64,000 bases of DNA from an uncultured Gammaproteobacteria bacterium (lineage in GTDB: Bacteria; Pseudomonadota; Gammaproteobacteria; Steroidobacterales; Woeseiaceae), in NCBI GenBank assembly GCA_937899415.1, contig CALBPI010000057.1, positions 1 through 64,000 on the forward strand, in the 5' to 3' direction. Under the pieces are notes generated by a model that was not told the DNA's origin, made no database searches, and saw only the letters and a list, made by a program, of their open reading frames with translations. This document shows, piece after piece, positions 1 through 8,794 of this stretch; positions within the stretch are counted from its first letter, which is position 1, and each line of letters starts with the position of its first letter. Made by a program: the position numbers and the translations under genes.

Positions 1-83
1 AACCCGTCATCGCGAGGCGGCTGTGCCCAACCCGTCATCGCGAGGCGGCTGTGCCCAACCCGTCATCGCGAGGCGGCTGTGCC
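1..83. repeat. 28-bp tandem repeat, about three copies
   Basis: A 28-bp unit beginning AACCCGTCATCGCGAGGCGG is repeated head to tail at 1-28, 29-56 and 57-83 with no mismatch visible. The third copy lacks its last base and runs straight into a palindromic element. The unit carries a CGTCATCGCGAG core, related to the CGTCATTGCGAG core of dispersed bacterial palindromic repeats and to the element at 5978-6115. The array may extend left of the window. There are no spacers, so it is not a CRISPR array. Confidence 0.9.
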
Positions 84-190
84 GCCGCGGCGATCTCCCA
101 AACGGCACGATGTCGTTGGGAGATTGCCGCGCCCGCTTCGCGGGCGCGTAATGACGTTTAGGCCCGCTTCGCGGGCTCACAATGACGTCG
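84..190. repeat. Palindromic repeat modules (three hairpins)
   Basis: Three inverted repeats lie in a row downstream of sppA. ATCTCCCAA (93-101) pairs with TTGGGAGAT (116-124). CGCCCGC (130-136) pairs with GCGGGCG (140-146) around a TTC loop. GCCCGC (162-167) pairs with GCGGGC (171-176) around TTC. The modules end in TAATGACG or CAATGACG boundaries. This matches an intergenic palindromic repeat family, and the element at 5978-6115 has the same building blocks. No run of T follows, so it is not a classical terminator, though the hairpins could shield the sppA mRNA 3' end. Confidence 0.8.
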
Positions 191-202
191 CTTCAGCCTA
201 CG

Positions 203-2056
203 CTACGGAATTCGGCAGAAGCACTTCGCGTAGCGGTGCATCGGGTCGTTGTAGCTCGCGATCTCGAGCAGACCAGCGTCCACCATGTCGGCAATCATCG
301 CCAGACCATCGCGGCGCGGGAACAGCGGTGTGATATCGACGCCCATCTTGGCTGTGCCACCGAGCAGGTTGAGCAGGAATTGCTCTTCGCTTGAGAGTGT
401 GGGCTCGATAAAGCGGACGCTGTAGGCATCCGCGTCGAGCGACGCGCTCTCGGCCGCAATCTCGATGGCGTCCTCGAGATCACCAATCGTATCGACGAGA
501 CCGTGCTCTAGTGCCGTCGGCCCAATCCAGACCTGACCCTGCGCCACCGCATCAACAGCGTCGTAGTCCATGCCACGGTTGTCTGCCACACCACTCACGA
601 AATCTCGGTAGCCCGACTCGATGTTCTGCTGAAGCACGCTGCGCACTTCAGGTGTCAGCGCCCGGTCCGGGCGCAGCGCGCCAGCCACGTCGGTCGTGCC
701 CACACCGTCGGTGTAGATGCCCAAACGAGCCAGTGAACGCTCAAACGTCGGAATCATGCCGAGGATGCCGATTGAGCCCGTGATCGTGTTTTCCTGGGCC
801 ACAATCTGGTCAGCGGCCATGGAGATCCAGTAACCGCCTGACGCGGCCACGTAACCCATCGAGGCGATGACGGGCTTGCCCGCCGCCTGGATGTTCTTGA
901 TCTCCTGCAGGATGACGTCGGAGGCGAACGCGCTGCCGCCACCGGAATCAACACGAAGCACGACGGCTTTGACGTTCTCGTCGCTGCGCGCCTTGCGTAG
1001 CAGGCGGGCCGTCGAATCACCACCGATCTGTCCCGGCGGTGCGCTGCCATCAACGATGCTGCCTGAAGCGACGACGACGGCAACGACTTCGTCTTTCTCA
1101 ACCTTCGGGTTCACCGCTCGCTTGGCCTCGAGGTAACGCGAGAAGCCGAACTGCGCGAACGTCGTCTCGTCGTCTTCGTCTTCACCGACCACCTCGATAA
1201 AGCGCTTGCGAACGTCTGTTGCCGTGGCCAGACCGTCGACCAGGCCGTTTTCCAATGCAAAGTCGGCGAGGTTGCCGTTGACCTTCTCAAGCTCGATGTC
1301 CACATCGTCGGCCAGACGCTGAATCGTGCCCGCGTCGAGTCCGCGCGCGGCCTCGACCTCATTCTTGTAGTTGGTCCAGAGCGCGTCCATCAGCGCCAGT
1401 CGCTGACCCTTGTCCTCCTCGGACATGTCGTTGCGCGTGTAGGGCTCAACAAAGCTCTTGTGCGTACCGACCTTGAACACATTCCAGGAGATCGACAGCT
1501 TTTCGATCGCCTCGGCGTAATAATTTCGGTAGGCGCCGTAGCCTTCAATGATCACCGCACCATTCGGTTCGAGTAACACCTCATCGGCTTGCGCGGCGAG
1601 GTAGTACCCGCCTTGCGAATAGTAGGCGCCGAAAGCGATCACCTGCTTGCCCGAGTCGCGGAAGCGACGGATAGCCGCAGCCACCTTGCGCAGCTTGGTC
1701 ATGTCACCGCCGACACCGTCCGTGCGCAGGTACATGATTTTGACCGCGTCGTCCTCGGCAGCCAGGTCGATAGCCTCGACGAGATCGCGCACGAGAATCT
1801 GCGGCACCTTTTCGCCGGTCACCTCACCGATGGCGCCGTCGAACGGCGTGCCCGCAAGCTGCTCCGTGAGCGCACCCGAGGGCGCCACGACCAGCGCAGT
1901 CTTCTTGGGCACGGTCGGAACATCGGAACCCATGACGCTGATCACGACCGAGAAGATCATGAGTAACAGCACAAGGTGCAGCAGTTTCCGAAGACCGTTT
2001 ACGCCGGTCCAGAGGAAACTCAGGATACGAATGAAGATATTGGGTTTTTGCGCCAT
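203..2056 (-). CDS. sppA: Signal peptide peptidase SppA, 67-kDa type
   Basis: This is a membrane-bound serine protease that degrades cleaved signal peptides. At 617 aa it has the length of the long E. coli-type enzyme with two tandem S49 domains. A transmembrane anchor lies at about residues 25-43. The Ser/Lys dyad is visible: Lys200 in the THKSFVEPY motif of the first domain and Ser406 in YVAASGGY of the second. The start is the ATG at 2056. The gene lies 68 bp downstream of the TRAP permease gene on the same strand and could be read from that operon or have its own promoter. Identity is very likely; the shared transcription is a guess. Confidence 0.95.
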   Translation of the reverse strand: MAQKPNIFIRILSFLWTGVNGLRKLLHLVLLLMIFSVVISVMGSDVPTVPKKTALVVAPSGALTEQLAGTPFDGAIGEVTGEKVPQILVRDLVEAIDLAAEDDAVKIMYLRTDGVGGDMTKLRKVAAAIRRFRDSGKQVIAFGAYYSQGGYYLAAQADEVLLEPNGAVIIEGYGAYRNYYAEAIEKLSISWNVFKVGTHKSFVEPYTRNDMSEEDKGQRLALMDALWTNYKNEVEAARGLDAGTIQRLADDVDIELEKVNGNLADFALENGLVDGLATATDVRKRFIEVVGEDEDDETTFAQFGFSRYLEAKRAVNPKVEKDEVVAVVVASGSIVDGSAPPGQIGGDSTARLLRKARSDENVKAVVLRVDSGGGSAFASDVILQEIKNIQAAGKPVIASMGYVAASGGYWISMAADQIVAQENTITGSIGILGMIPTFERSLARLGIYTDGVGTTDVAGALRPDRALTPEVRSVLQQNIESGYRDFVSGVADNRGMDYDAVDAVAQGQVWIGPTALEHGLVDTIGDLEDAIEIAAESASLDADAYSVRFIEPTLSSEEQFLLNLLGGTAKMGVDITPLFPRRDGLAMIADMVDAGLLEIASYNDPMHRYAKCFCRIP

Positions 2057-2124
2057 GGGGGCCTTACTCCGCGGATAAGTGGCAGACCCGTAAATCTACC
2101 CCAAAACAGAGCAGTATTCAGCGC

Positions 2125-3384
2125 TTAGCGAGAGAGAAAGACGAGCGAGAGCTGCGGCCAGAACGTTATGACCACTACGCTTGCGAGCAGGATGATCAGG
2201 AACGGGAACGTGGCCGAGTACACCTCGGTGATCGAGCGCTCAAACCGGTAGCTCGCAATGAACAGGTTGAGCCCCACGGGCGGGGTCAGGTAACCGAGCT
2301 GCTTGGCCGCCAGAATGACGATGCCCAGGTGGAGCGGGTCGATGCCGTACTGCGCGGCGACGGGCAGGAGGAGCGGCACCACGAGCACAAGCGCCGAGAA
2401 GATATCGAGAATCGCGCCCAGGATCAGCAGGAACACGAGCAAAAGCAGCAGGAAGCTTGTCTTGGAGTCGACGAGCCCGCTGACCCACTCCAGCAGCTGC
2501 TGCGGTACCCCGGCGTCGATCATGATGTTTGTCGAGGCCAGGCTCACGCCCAGGATGATGAGAATGCCGCCGACAAGCAGCATGGACTCGCGCATGATGC
2601 CCGGCAGTGCCGCAAGCTTGATCTCGCGCAGGATGCCGACCTCAACAATCAGTGCGTAGAGCGCCGTGACCGCTGCCGCTTCGCTGACCGCGAAATAACC
2701 TGAGTAGATGCCGCCCAGAACAACGATGGGCAGCGGCAGTTCCCAGGCACTTTCCTTGAGGGCTGCCACGACGCGCTTGCCCGAGAACGGAACAAGCTCC
2801 TGCTTGCTGCCGCGGCTGACCCAGAGGCTCCAGCCCGCGAGCATGACGAGCATCACCATGCCCGGCAGTATGCCGGCCAGGAACAGGTCGTCGATGGGTT
2901 CGCGTGCGACGATGCCGTAAAGAATGAGCGGCAGCGACGGCGCAAACAGCAAACCCAGGCTGCCCGCCGAGGTCACGAGCCCAAGATTGAATTTCTCGGG
3001 ATAGCCGGCCTGCTTGAGTGCGGGGTAAAGGATGGCACCCAACGCGATGATCGTCACACCCGACGCGCCTGTGAATGCCGTGAAAAACGCACAAGCCGCC
3101 AGCGACACAATGGCGAGACCGCCCGGCATCCAACCGAGCAAGGCCTGTGTCAGTCGAACGAGCCGACTCGGCGCCTCGCTCTCGCTGAGCAGGTAACCCG
3201 CAAACGTAAACAGCGGAATGGCGAGCAGCACCGGCATCTCAGCCAGCGAAAAGAACTCGATGGCCAGTGCGGCCAGGTCGATGTCCTCCTGGTAGTAGCT
3301 ATAGAACGCACTGCCCGCGATGATCGCGAACAGTGGCGCGCCCAGCAGGGCCAGCAACAACAGGATGAAGCCCAGGAGGATCAT
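2125..3384 (-). CDS. dctM: TRAP transporter large permease (DctM-like)
   Basis: This is the large membrane subunit of a tripartite ATP-independent periplasmic transporter, which imports organic acids or similar solutes using an ion gradient. Its 419 aa are almost entirely hydrophobic, with about a dozen predicted membrane segments from the N-terminal ILLGFILLLLALLG stretch to the C-terminus, as in DctM/SiaM large subunits. The start overlaps the small-permease stop (ATGA), which indicates translational coupling. The substrate cannot be told from this subunit. Family assignment is firm. Confidence 0.93.
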   Translation of the reverse strand: MILLGFILLLLALLGAPLFAIIAGSAFYSYYQEDIDLAALAIEFFSLAEMPVLLAIPLFTFAGYLLSESEAPSRLVRLTQALLGWMPGGLAIVSLAACAFFTAFTGASGVTIIALGAILYPALKQAGYPEKFNLGLVTSAGSLGLLFAPSLPLILYGIVAREPIDDLFLAGILPGMVMLVMLAGWSLWVSRGSKQELVPFSGKRVVAALKESAWELPLPIVVLGGIYSGYFAVSEAAAVTALYALIVEVGILREIKLAALPGIMRESMLLVGGILIILGVSLASTNIMIDAGVPQQLLEWVSGLVDSKTSFLLLLLVFLLILGAILDIFSALVLVVPLLLPVAAQYGIDPLHLGIVILAAKQLGYLTPPVGLNLFIASYRFERSITEVYSATFPFLIILLASVVVITFWPQLSLVFLSR

Positions 3385-3896
3385 GGCGTGTGATCACCCG
3401 GAGAAACGGGCCATCGCCGCGTCCCACGAATGCCCGCGACAATATCCTCGAGCGCAAACACGAAGTACCGCCAGCACATGAGCGCAAAGCCCACGGGCAG
3501 CACGACCTGAAACCACCAGGCGGGCAAACCGCCGACCAGCGTGTCTTCAAATTCGATGGACTGCTGCAAAAAGCGCCACGCGTGCCAGGCAAGCATGCCG
3601 CAAATTACCGACGTAAACCCGTTGGTGATGAAGCGTGAGATGCTCTGGCCGCGCGGCGGCAGGGCGCGCGCAAGCACGTTAATGGCAAGATGTTTGTCGG
3701 CGCGAGCTGCCGCCACAGAGCCTGCAAGCGCGAGCCAGAGCACCATGAGACGCAGCGTCTCGTCTGCCCAGATCAATCCGCTGCCGAACCCGTTACGCAT
3801 GATGATCTGCGCGACTGCCAGCACAATCATGGCGCCGAGCAGAATGACAAGCACGGCGTCTTCCGCCGCCTTGCCCCAGCGTGAAAGTCGGGCCAT
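3381..3896 (-). CDS. dctQ: TRAP transporter small permease (DctQ-like)
   Basis: This is the small four-helix membrane subunit of the TRAP transporter, which contacts the large permease. It has 171 aa with four hydrophobic segments (around residues 12-32, 44-65, 85-110 and 125-150). The sequence IIMRNGFGSGLIWADETLRL early in the protein fits the usual DctQ pattern of an NVxxRY/F-like stretch followed by W-A-x-E. It lies between the binding-protein gene (24 bp upstream) and dctM (4-bp overlap), the normal order for this transporter class. Confidence 0.9.
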   Translation of the reverse strand: MARLSRWGKAAEDAVLVILLGAMIVLAVAQIIMRNGFGSGLIWADETLRLMVLWLALAGSVAAARADKHLAINVLARALPPRGQSISRFITNGFTSVICGMLAWHAWRFLQQSIEFEDTLVGGLPAWWFQVVLPVGFALMCWRYFVFALEDIVAGIRGTRRWPVSPGDHTP

Positions 3897-3920
3897 GCGT
3901 GTTCGGTCAGTAAGTGGCGA

Positions 3921-4943
3921 TCAGTCGCCCGTGTTTGCGGCCTGCGCGTTACCCGCGCGGTACTCGGCCAGTGCCCCTGTCAGTGCTTCGTAGAGCTCCA
4001 GCGAGAACACGTTGTCCTCGGCCAGCTCGCGATTCACCGACTCGACCTGGCCACGCAGCTTGTTGAGCTCACCGTCTTCGAGCGCGACGATTTCAATGCC
4101 GACGCTCTCGAGTGCCGCCAGCGCCTTCTCGTTGTCCGTGCGGTTGACCTGCTCAAAGTTCGCGTAGATGCCCGTCAGTACGTCGTCAACGACAGCCTGG
4201 TCCTCGGCCGACAGGCGGTCGAAGCGTTTCTTGTCGATGGCGATGAACGCCATGGTGTAAACGAGCGGCATGGGCGTGCCGTACTTGACCTTGGTATGCC
4301 ACTGGAGCACCAGCGCGCCAACGGGCGGCGTGGCCACCACATCGAGCAGACCCGTTTGCAAGCCCGTCAGGACATCCGTGACCGGCAACGTGACGGGCGA
4401 GAGGTCGAGTGCCTCCATACCCGCGTAGCTGATCGTGTCACCTTCGGGGACCCACATCTTTTGGTTATCGAGGTCTTCGAGTGTGCGCACGGGCTCGTTG
4501 CCGAGCACCATGGCGAAACCACCGCCTGCAAAACCGAAGCTCACATAGCCGGCGTCTTCGAGGCCCGTCTTCAGCTGCGCATCAAAGCGTTCGCGCACGA
4601 AGTCGACTTCTTCTTGTGAGTTGAACAAAAGCGGCAGTCCGTAGACCGAAAGATCGGGGTAGATGCTCATAAGGCTACCGGCCGTGAAAGCACCGCCGTG
4701 CAGCTGGCCGATACGAATCTTGCGCAGGACCTTGTTGTCGTTGCCCATGACGCCGCCGCCATAGAGCTTGATCTTGACGCGGCCGTCGGTGCGCTCGGAA
4801 ATTTCCTTTGCGCCCGAACGCATGTCACGCATCCATTGCGAATTCTCGGGGGCTACGGTCGCGAGCTTGAAGGTCTCGGCCGCCAACGGGCTTGCCGCAA
4901 AGGCCGCCGCGAGAACGAGAGCGGCGCGAAAAAGCTGTTTCAT
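3921..4943 (-). CDS. dctP: TRAP transporter substrate-binding protein (DctP family)
   Basis: This is the periplasmic solute receptor of the TRAP system. I chose the ATG at 4943 rather than the longer ORF start at 5090. It is preceded by GGAGGCGGAGACC, a strong ribosome binding site, and the protein then begins with a clean Sec signal peptide, MKQLFRAALVLAAAFAASPLAA. The mature part keeps family features: FKLATVAPENSQW at its start, WVPEGD in the middle and LQTGLLDVVATPP after the hinge. Length is 340 aa. A neighbouring TatT-like lipoprotein gene suggests the TatP subtype, whose ligands are largely unknown. The 152 bp upstream could hold a separate promoter, but I see no convincing one. Confidence 0.92.
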   Translation of the reverse strand: MKQLFRAALVLAAAFAASPLAAETFKLATVAPENSQWMRDMRSGAKEISERTDGRVKIKLYGGGVMGNDNKVLRKIRIGQLHGGAFTAGSLMSIYPDLSVYGLPLLFNSQEEVDFVRERFDAQLKTGLEDAGYVSFGFAGGGFAMVLGNEPVRTLEDLDNQKMWVPEGDTISYAGMEALDLSPVTLPVTDVLTGLQTGLLDVVATPPVGALVLQWHTKVKYGTPMPLVYTMAFIAIDKKRFDRLSAEDQAVVDDVLTGIYANFEQVNRTDNEKALAALESVGIEIVALEDGELNKLRGQVESVNRELAEDNVFSLELYEALTGALAEYRAGNAQAANTGD

Positions 4944-5095
4944 GGTCTCCGCCTCCCTGGCGTAGATCGTGTGACACCGATGCCCAAAGACCGGTGATGT
5001 CGCGGTTATGTTACCGAGCAGTTCGTGACCAAAAGGTGAACGGATGCCCGTTTTCGGCCTGTTGCGCAAGCGCCACATAAGCGCCCGCACGTGCT

Positions 5096-5965
5096 TCAGA
5101 AATAGTCCTTCCCGGACTCCAGAAGTTCCCGCGCGTCGCGCTTGGCCAGTGTATTAGTCAGTGTCAGTCCGGGCGCTTCTGTCTCGGCAGCCAGCACTTC
5201 TTCGAGCAGCCGATCGTGCAATTCCTGCTCGTAGAGCAAACGAGCGTAGCCGCGTGCGTATTCCACCTTGACCGAAAGGTCACGACCCCGCGTGAGATCG
5301 ATGGCGCGCTCAAAGTAGACCTTTGCACGCTCAGGCTCACCGCCCAGCGCCGGCGGGCGCAACGAATTCAGAATCCCGAGGTAGTTGTAGAACGTGCCGA
5401 GCTCGGCGTCGTCCTCAATGTAAGGCAACACCGCGAGGATCAACGACTCCACGAACGGCAAACGCGCCAACGCGCCCCAGTCATCGGAGTTGGCGCGGAT
5501 ATAGGCCAGCGAGGCCACGGCATATGCCGACGCCGCGTAGGCGTGATCGTCATCGAGTTTTTCGAGTGACGCTTCGAAGGTTTCGAAATCCGATGTGGGC
5601 CAGTCGCACGCGCGCTTGTATTCGAGGCAGATAGCTCGCTCGCCGTAATTGCGCGCACGGCGTGTGAGCACCCTGGCGCGCTCGGGGTCGTCCGCAAATA
5701 CGACACCGTAGGCCGCGTAGAGCCCGGACGCCGCAGCCAGCACCTGCGGGTTGTCAGGATCCGACTCGAGCAGACTGTCGAGAAGCAGCAAGTAAGACGG
5801 TGCGCCGTCGCGCACGATACCCGGATCAGGCTGATTGAATACGGCCTGCCCAAGGTTGTCAGCGAAGTCGCTGGCCGCACCAGAAATGAAACTGCCGCAG
5901 CCGGCGACGAGGCCTGCTGCGGCAATCAGTGCGAGCAACTTGTAAATGCGCGATGTCGTGCGCAT
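5096..5965 (-). CDS. tatT: TRAP-associated lipoprotein, TatT family
   Basis: This looks like a lipid-anchored, TPR-like helical partner of the periplasmic TRAP receptor, as described for the Treponema TatT-TatP pair. The ATG at 5965 follows GACGAGGACCGAC. It gives the signal peptide MRTTSRIYKLLALIAAAGLV with lipobox VAGC, so Cys is the lipidated residue. The 289-aa protein has a PSYLLLLDSLLESDPDNPQVL helix pair and a repeated-helix body with GTFYNYLGILNSLRPPALGGEP, typical of the family. The longer ORF start at 6037 would run through a palindromic repeat and is rejected. The gene lies directly upstream of dctP, Q and M in the same orientation. Confidence 0.87.
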   Translation of the reverse strand: MRTTSRIYKLLALIAAAGLVAGCGSFISGAASDFADNLGQAVFNQPDPGIVRDGAPSYLLLLDSLLESDPDNPQVLAAASGLYAAYGVVFADDPERARVLTRRARNYGERAICLEYKRACDWPTSDFETFEASLEKLDDDHAYAASAYAVASLAYIRANSDDWGALARLPFVESLILAVLPYIEDDAELGTFYNYLGILNSLRPPALGGEPERAKVYFERAIDLTRGRDLSVKVEYARGYARLLYEQELHDRLLEEVLAAETEAPGLTLTNTLAKRDARELLESGKDYF

Positions 5966-5977
5966 GTCGGTCCTCGT

Positions 5978-6115
5978 CTCTAAGGCGTCATTGCAAGCCG
6001 CCTCTGTCACTGCGAGCCCCCGAAGCGGGCGTGGCAACCTCTCGACGCCATCGTGACGTTTAAGAGATCGCCGCGGCTGCTTCGCAGCCGCGCGATGACG
6101 GCAACGCGCAAAGCA
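5978..6115. repeat. Dispersed palindromic repeat element
   Basis: This intergenic element lies between rplS and tatT. It opens with CGTCATTGCAAG and GTCACTGCGAG cores and contains CCCGAAGCGGG. It then has CGCGGCTGC (6072-6080) pairing with GCAGCCGCG (6084-6092) around a TTC loop, and ends in GCGATGACGG. Cores, loop and boundary match the elements at 1-190. The 9-bp GC hairpin sits just past the rplS stop and could serve as an mRNA 3' end, though no T-run follows it. Confidence 0.75.
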
Positions 6116-6124
6116 CGTCGGCCG

Positions 6125-6469
6125 TCAGATTTTCTCTTTGATGCGTGCTTTCTTGCCCGTCAGGCCGCGCAGGTAGTAGAGCTTTGCGCGACGGACGTCG
6201 CCGCGACGTTTCACGGTGATGCCACCGATCATGTTGCTGTGTGTCTGGAAAACACGTTCGACACCTTCGCCGTGCGAGATTTTGCGCACCGTGAACGAGC
6301 TGTTGATGCCGCGGTTCTTCTTGGCGATAACGACGCCTTCGAACGCCTGCAGGCGTTCGCGGTCGCCTTCACGGACGCGAACCTGGACGACGACGGTGTC
6401 GCCGGGGCCAAATTCGGGAACATCCGATTTCAGCTGCTCGGCGTCGAGCTCTGCGATGATCTTGTTCAT
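6125..6469 (-). CDS. rplS: Large ribosomal subunit protein bL19
   Basis: bL19 lies at the subunit interface of the ribosome. The 114-aa product has the family signatures [32 protein letters not shown] and [15 protein letters not shown], and a basic C-terminus ([10 protein letters not shown]). Length matches the family. It is the last gene of the rpsP-rimM-trmD-rplS operon, 41 bp after trmD. Confidence 0.98.
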   Translation of the reverse strand: MNKIIAELDAEQLKSDVPEFGPGDTVVVQVRVREGDRERLQAFEGVVIAKKNRGINSSFTVRKISHGEGVERVFQTHSNMIGGITVKRRGDVRRAKLYYLRGLTGKKARIKEKI

Positions 6470-6510
6470 GTCACTTTCCTAAGCACGCCCGTGCGTGCGC
6501 CATGCCTTGC

Positions 6511-7269
6511 CTAATCCTCAGACCCAGCTTCGAGCTCGGCCCTGAATGCCTCGAGCAATCGCTCGTCTTCTTCCGACAGCGTGACCTGCGCCAGCAGGTC
6601 GGGGCGCCGCTGCCAGGTGCGTCCCAGCGACTGTTGGCGTCGCCAGCGCGCAATGGCTGCGTGGTCACCCGACAGCAGTACTGCCGGCACCTCGCGACCC
6701 GCCACGTTGGGCGGCCGCGTGTAGTGCGGGCAGTCGAGCAACCCGTCCGAAAACGAATCCTCAGCTGCCGACGCGTCGTGGCCGAGTACCCCCGGCAGCA
6801 AACGCGCCACACTGTCGATGACCGCCATGGCGGCCACCTCGCCCCCGCTGAGCACAAAATCACCCAGCGACAGCTCTTCGTCCACTTCAGCCTCGACGAT
6901 CCGCTCGTCCAGACCTTCGTACCGCCCCGCTACGAGCACAAGGCCCGGCAGTGCGGCGAAACGCTCAGCGGTGGCCTGTGTGTAAGGCCGGCCCTGCGGG
7001 CTCAGCAATACACACGGCGCGCCGGGCGCCGCTTCCCGCGCCGCGCGTATGGCCGCGACGACAGGTTCAAACTTCATGACCATGCCCGGCCCGCCACCAA
7101 AGGGGCGGTCGTCCACGGTCCGGTGCGCGTCCTCCGTAAAGTCGCGCGGGTTGATGCACGCCAGGTCAACGACACCGTTCTGCACCGCCCTGCCCATCAC
7201 ACCGTACTCACCGACGGCCGTGACGCGCTCCGGAAACAACGTCACACAGCGGACGCGGTAACCGTTCAT
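6511..7269 (-). CDS. trmD: tRNA (guanine37-N1)-methyltransferase TrmD
   Basis: TrmD methylates G37 of tRNAs using S-adenosylmethionine and prevents +1 frameshifting. The 252-aa protein carries the trefoil-knot motifs: [14 protein letters not shown], then [23 protein letters not shown] and the [15 protein letters not shown] loop that binds the cofactor. The start overlaps the rimM stop by 4 bp (ATGA), so the two are translationally coupled. Confidence 0.98.
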   Translation of the reverse strand: MNGYRVRCVTLFPERVTAVGEYGVMGRAVQNGVVDLACINPRDFTEDAHRTVDDRPFGGGPGMVMKFEPVVAAIRAAREAAPGAPCVLLSPQGRPYTQATAERFAALPGLVLVAGRYEGLDERIVEAEVDEELSLGDFVLSGGEVAAMAVIDSVARLLPGVLGHDASAAEDSFSDGLLDCPHYTRPPNVAGREVPAVLLSGDHAAIARWRRQQSLGRTWQRRPDLLAQVTLSEEDERLLEAFRAELEAGSED

Positions 7270-7784
7270 TCTGTCTCGGCGTCCGCCCTGGCCTCGGGCC
7301 AGTCGACGGTAATCCGCCCCGGGTCAAGCTCGACACCGCGCACCACGCGCTCCCACGCGAAGGGCACAAGAATCTCGCCACCCGCCGAGCACTTAATGAC
7401 CATGACGTCATCCGCACCCGTCTCGAGCAGGTAGTCCACGGTGCCGATCGCGCCGGCCTCAATGTCGACCACCTCGAGCCCCACCAGGTCGTCCCAGTAA
7501 AACTCACCTTCATCCGTTGCCGGTAACGCCGAACGCGCCACCTGCAAGGCCGTGCCGTGCATCGCGAGTGCCGCATCGCGGTCATCGCAGCCGGCGAAGC
7601 GACCGACAAGACCTTTGCCCTGGGGCCGGCCCTCGATCAGTCGCAGTGTCTTACCCTGTCCCGTCGTGAACTCACGAAACCCGAGCAGGTTTTCGCGCGG
7701 TGCCGTAAACGAGAAGAGCTTCACCCAGCCCTTGACGCCGTAGACACCACGCACCTCGCCCACCGTTACCAGCCGTTCGCTCAC
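7266..7784 (-). CDS. rimM: Ribosome maturation factor RimM
   Basis: RimM assists 30S assembly by binding uS19. The 172-aa protein has the RimM N-terminal domain beginning [19 protein letters not shown] and a PRC-barrel C-terminal domain with [12 protein letters not shown] and [11 protein letters not shown]. It sits between rpsP (27 bp upstream) and trmD (4-bp overlap), as in most gammaproteobacteria. Confidence 0.97.
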   Translation of the reverse strand: MSERLVTVGEVRGVYGVKGWVKLFSFTAPRENLLGFREFTTGQGKTLRLIEGRPQGKGLVGRFAGCDDRDAALAMHGTALQVARSALPATDEGEFYWDDLVGLEVVDIEAGAIGTVDYLLETGADDVMVIKCSAGGEILVPFAWERVVRGVELDPGRITVDWPEARADAETE

Positions 7785-7811
7785 GGCGAGTTACGGGCGA
7801 GGCCCGCCCGA

Positions 7812-8069
7812 TCAGGCCGCCGCAGCGGCCTTGCGGTACTGCTTGACGAGCTGGGCGACCCGGTCCGACGTCTGCGCGCCCTGGCCGACCCAGTGGTCGA
7901 TGCGCTCGATGTCGAGGCGCAGGCCCTGCTCGGAGCCTTTTGCCATCGGATTGAAGTAGCCCAGACGCTCGATGTAGCGCCCGTCACGACGGTTGCGGCT
8001 ATCCGTCACTACCACGTGGTAGAACGGCTTTTTCTTGGCCCCGCCGCGGGACAGTCGAATCGTAACCAT
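7812..8069 (-). CDS. rpsP: Small ribosomal subunit protein bS16
   Basis: bS16 is a primary 16S rRNA binder needed for 30S assembly. I used the ATG at 8069, which gives the usual N-terminus [20 protein letters not shown]. The ORF track starts five codons earlier at a GTG that only adds MSVEI. The product is 85 aa with [14 protein letters not shown] in the middle. It is the first gene of the ribosomal and tRNA-modification operon. A short GC hairpin lies 15 nt upstream of the ATG. Confidence 0.96.
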   Translation of the reverse strand: MVTIRLSRGGAKKKPFYHVVVTDSRNRRDGRYIERLGYFNPMAKGSEQGLRLDIERIDHWVGQGAQTSDRVAQLVKQYRKAAAAA

Positions 8070-8269
8070 AATCTCTACGCTCACGCCTCGCGGTGCGAGG
8101 CCCTGAAATTCAGTTCAAAAATGCTCTAAGTCACCGAGCGCACTAAGAAAATCGGATGCACGGCCGTTTTCATTGCGCGCACGATAGCGCGCCTGCGCCT
8201 GACGTAGCCCGCCATTGTAATGGCTCGGCCTCCTCAGTGGAAGCGCTGCAACACTTTGAATTCGAGGGC
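8070..8269 (-). promoter_or_regulatory. rpsP leader region with a 7-bp hairpin
   Basis: The 200 bp between the DUF1905 gene and rpsP carries no gene and should hold the rpsP operon promoter. Read on minus, a perfect hairpin GCCTCGC-ACC-GCGAGGC (plus coordinates 8085-8101) lies 15 nt before the rpsP ATG. The start is otherwise preceded only by a weak AGAGATT. I see no convincing -35/-10 pair. A role of the hairpin in translation control is inference. Confidence 0.35.
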
Positions 8270-8788
8270 TCAGGGCTTCCGGGAATCGCGCCAGCGGCGG
8301 AGATCTCCATCAAATCGGCGGAGCGCGTCGCAAGCCTCCTCCGAGCGACGCCGCCGCGTAGCCGCAGTCTTCGCGGAATCCACATGATGAAACAACCCGC
8401 GCCGACGCCCCGGCGAGATTGCCAGCCAGGCAGTCATGAGATCCGAATGGGCCTCGAGCGTCTGTGCCAGAGGTTCCGGAGGTGGGACCTCATCGCTGTC
8501 GTCATGCCGGAATCGCAGCGTGACCGTGCTGCCCTCGACCACATCGAGCTCGCGGCACAACGCCTTGGACACGATGAAATACCGCCGCCCCTCGCCCGCC
8601 GGAATAAAGGCCCCGGAGACAGGGTGATCGTTTACCTCGCCCTCGATGCGAAACCGCGCAAACTGACCAGGCGGAAACGCCACATTGAGTTCGGGTGGCA
8701 GAAACAGAACCGAATACCAGATCTTGCGCGACTTCCCCACGCCGTGCCGCTCGATGACAGCCTCAAACTCATGGGGGAAGAAACTCAA
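8270..8788 (-). CDS. DUF1905/YdeI-like protein
   Basis: The N-terminal half (about residues 5-95) looks like a DUF1905 domain: IWYSVLFLPPE followed by GEVNDHPVSGAFIPAGEGRRYFIVSKALCRELDVVEGSTVTL, a small beta-barrel fold. The C-terminal third (about 105-165) resembles the YdeI/OmpD-associated tail, with WLAISPGRRRGLFHHVDSAKT followed by an Arg-rich helix. Biochemical function is unknown for the family. It starts 6 bp after the ffh stop and is probably co-transcribed with ffh. It has no signal peptide and should be cytosolic. Confidence 0.75.
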   Translation of the reverse strand: MSFFPHEFEAVIERHGVGKSRKIWYSVLFLPPELNVAFPPGQFARFRIEGEVNDHPVSGAFIPAGEGRRYFIVSKALCRELDVVEGSTVTLRFRHDDSDEVPPPEPLAQTLEAHSDLMTAWLAISPGRRRGLFHHVDSAKTAATRRRRSEEACDALRRFDGDLRRWRDSRKP

Positions 8789-8794
8789 AACGTG

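Noticed and set aside
1-83. Possible CRISPR array
   Set aside because: The 28-bp units are contiguous with no spacers and no cas gene is in the window.
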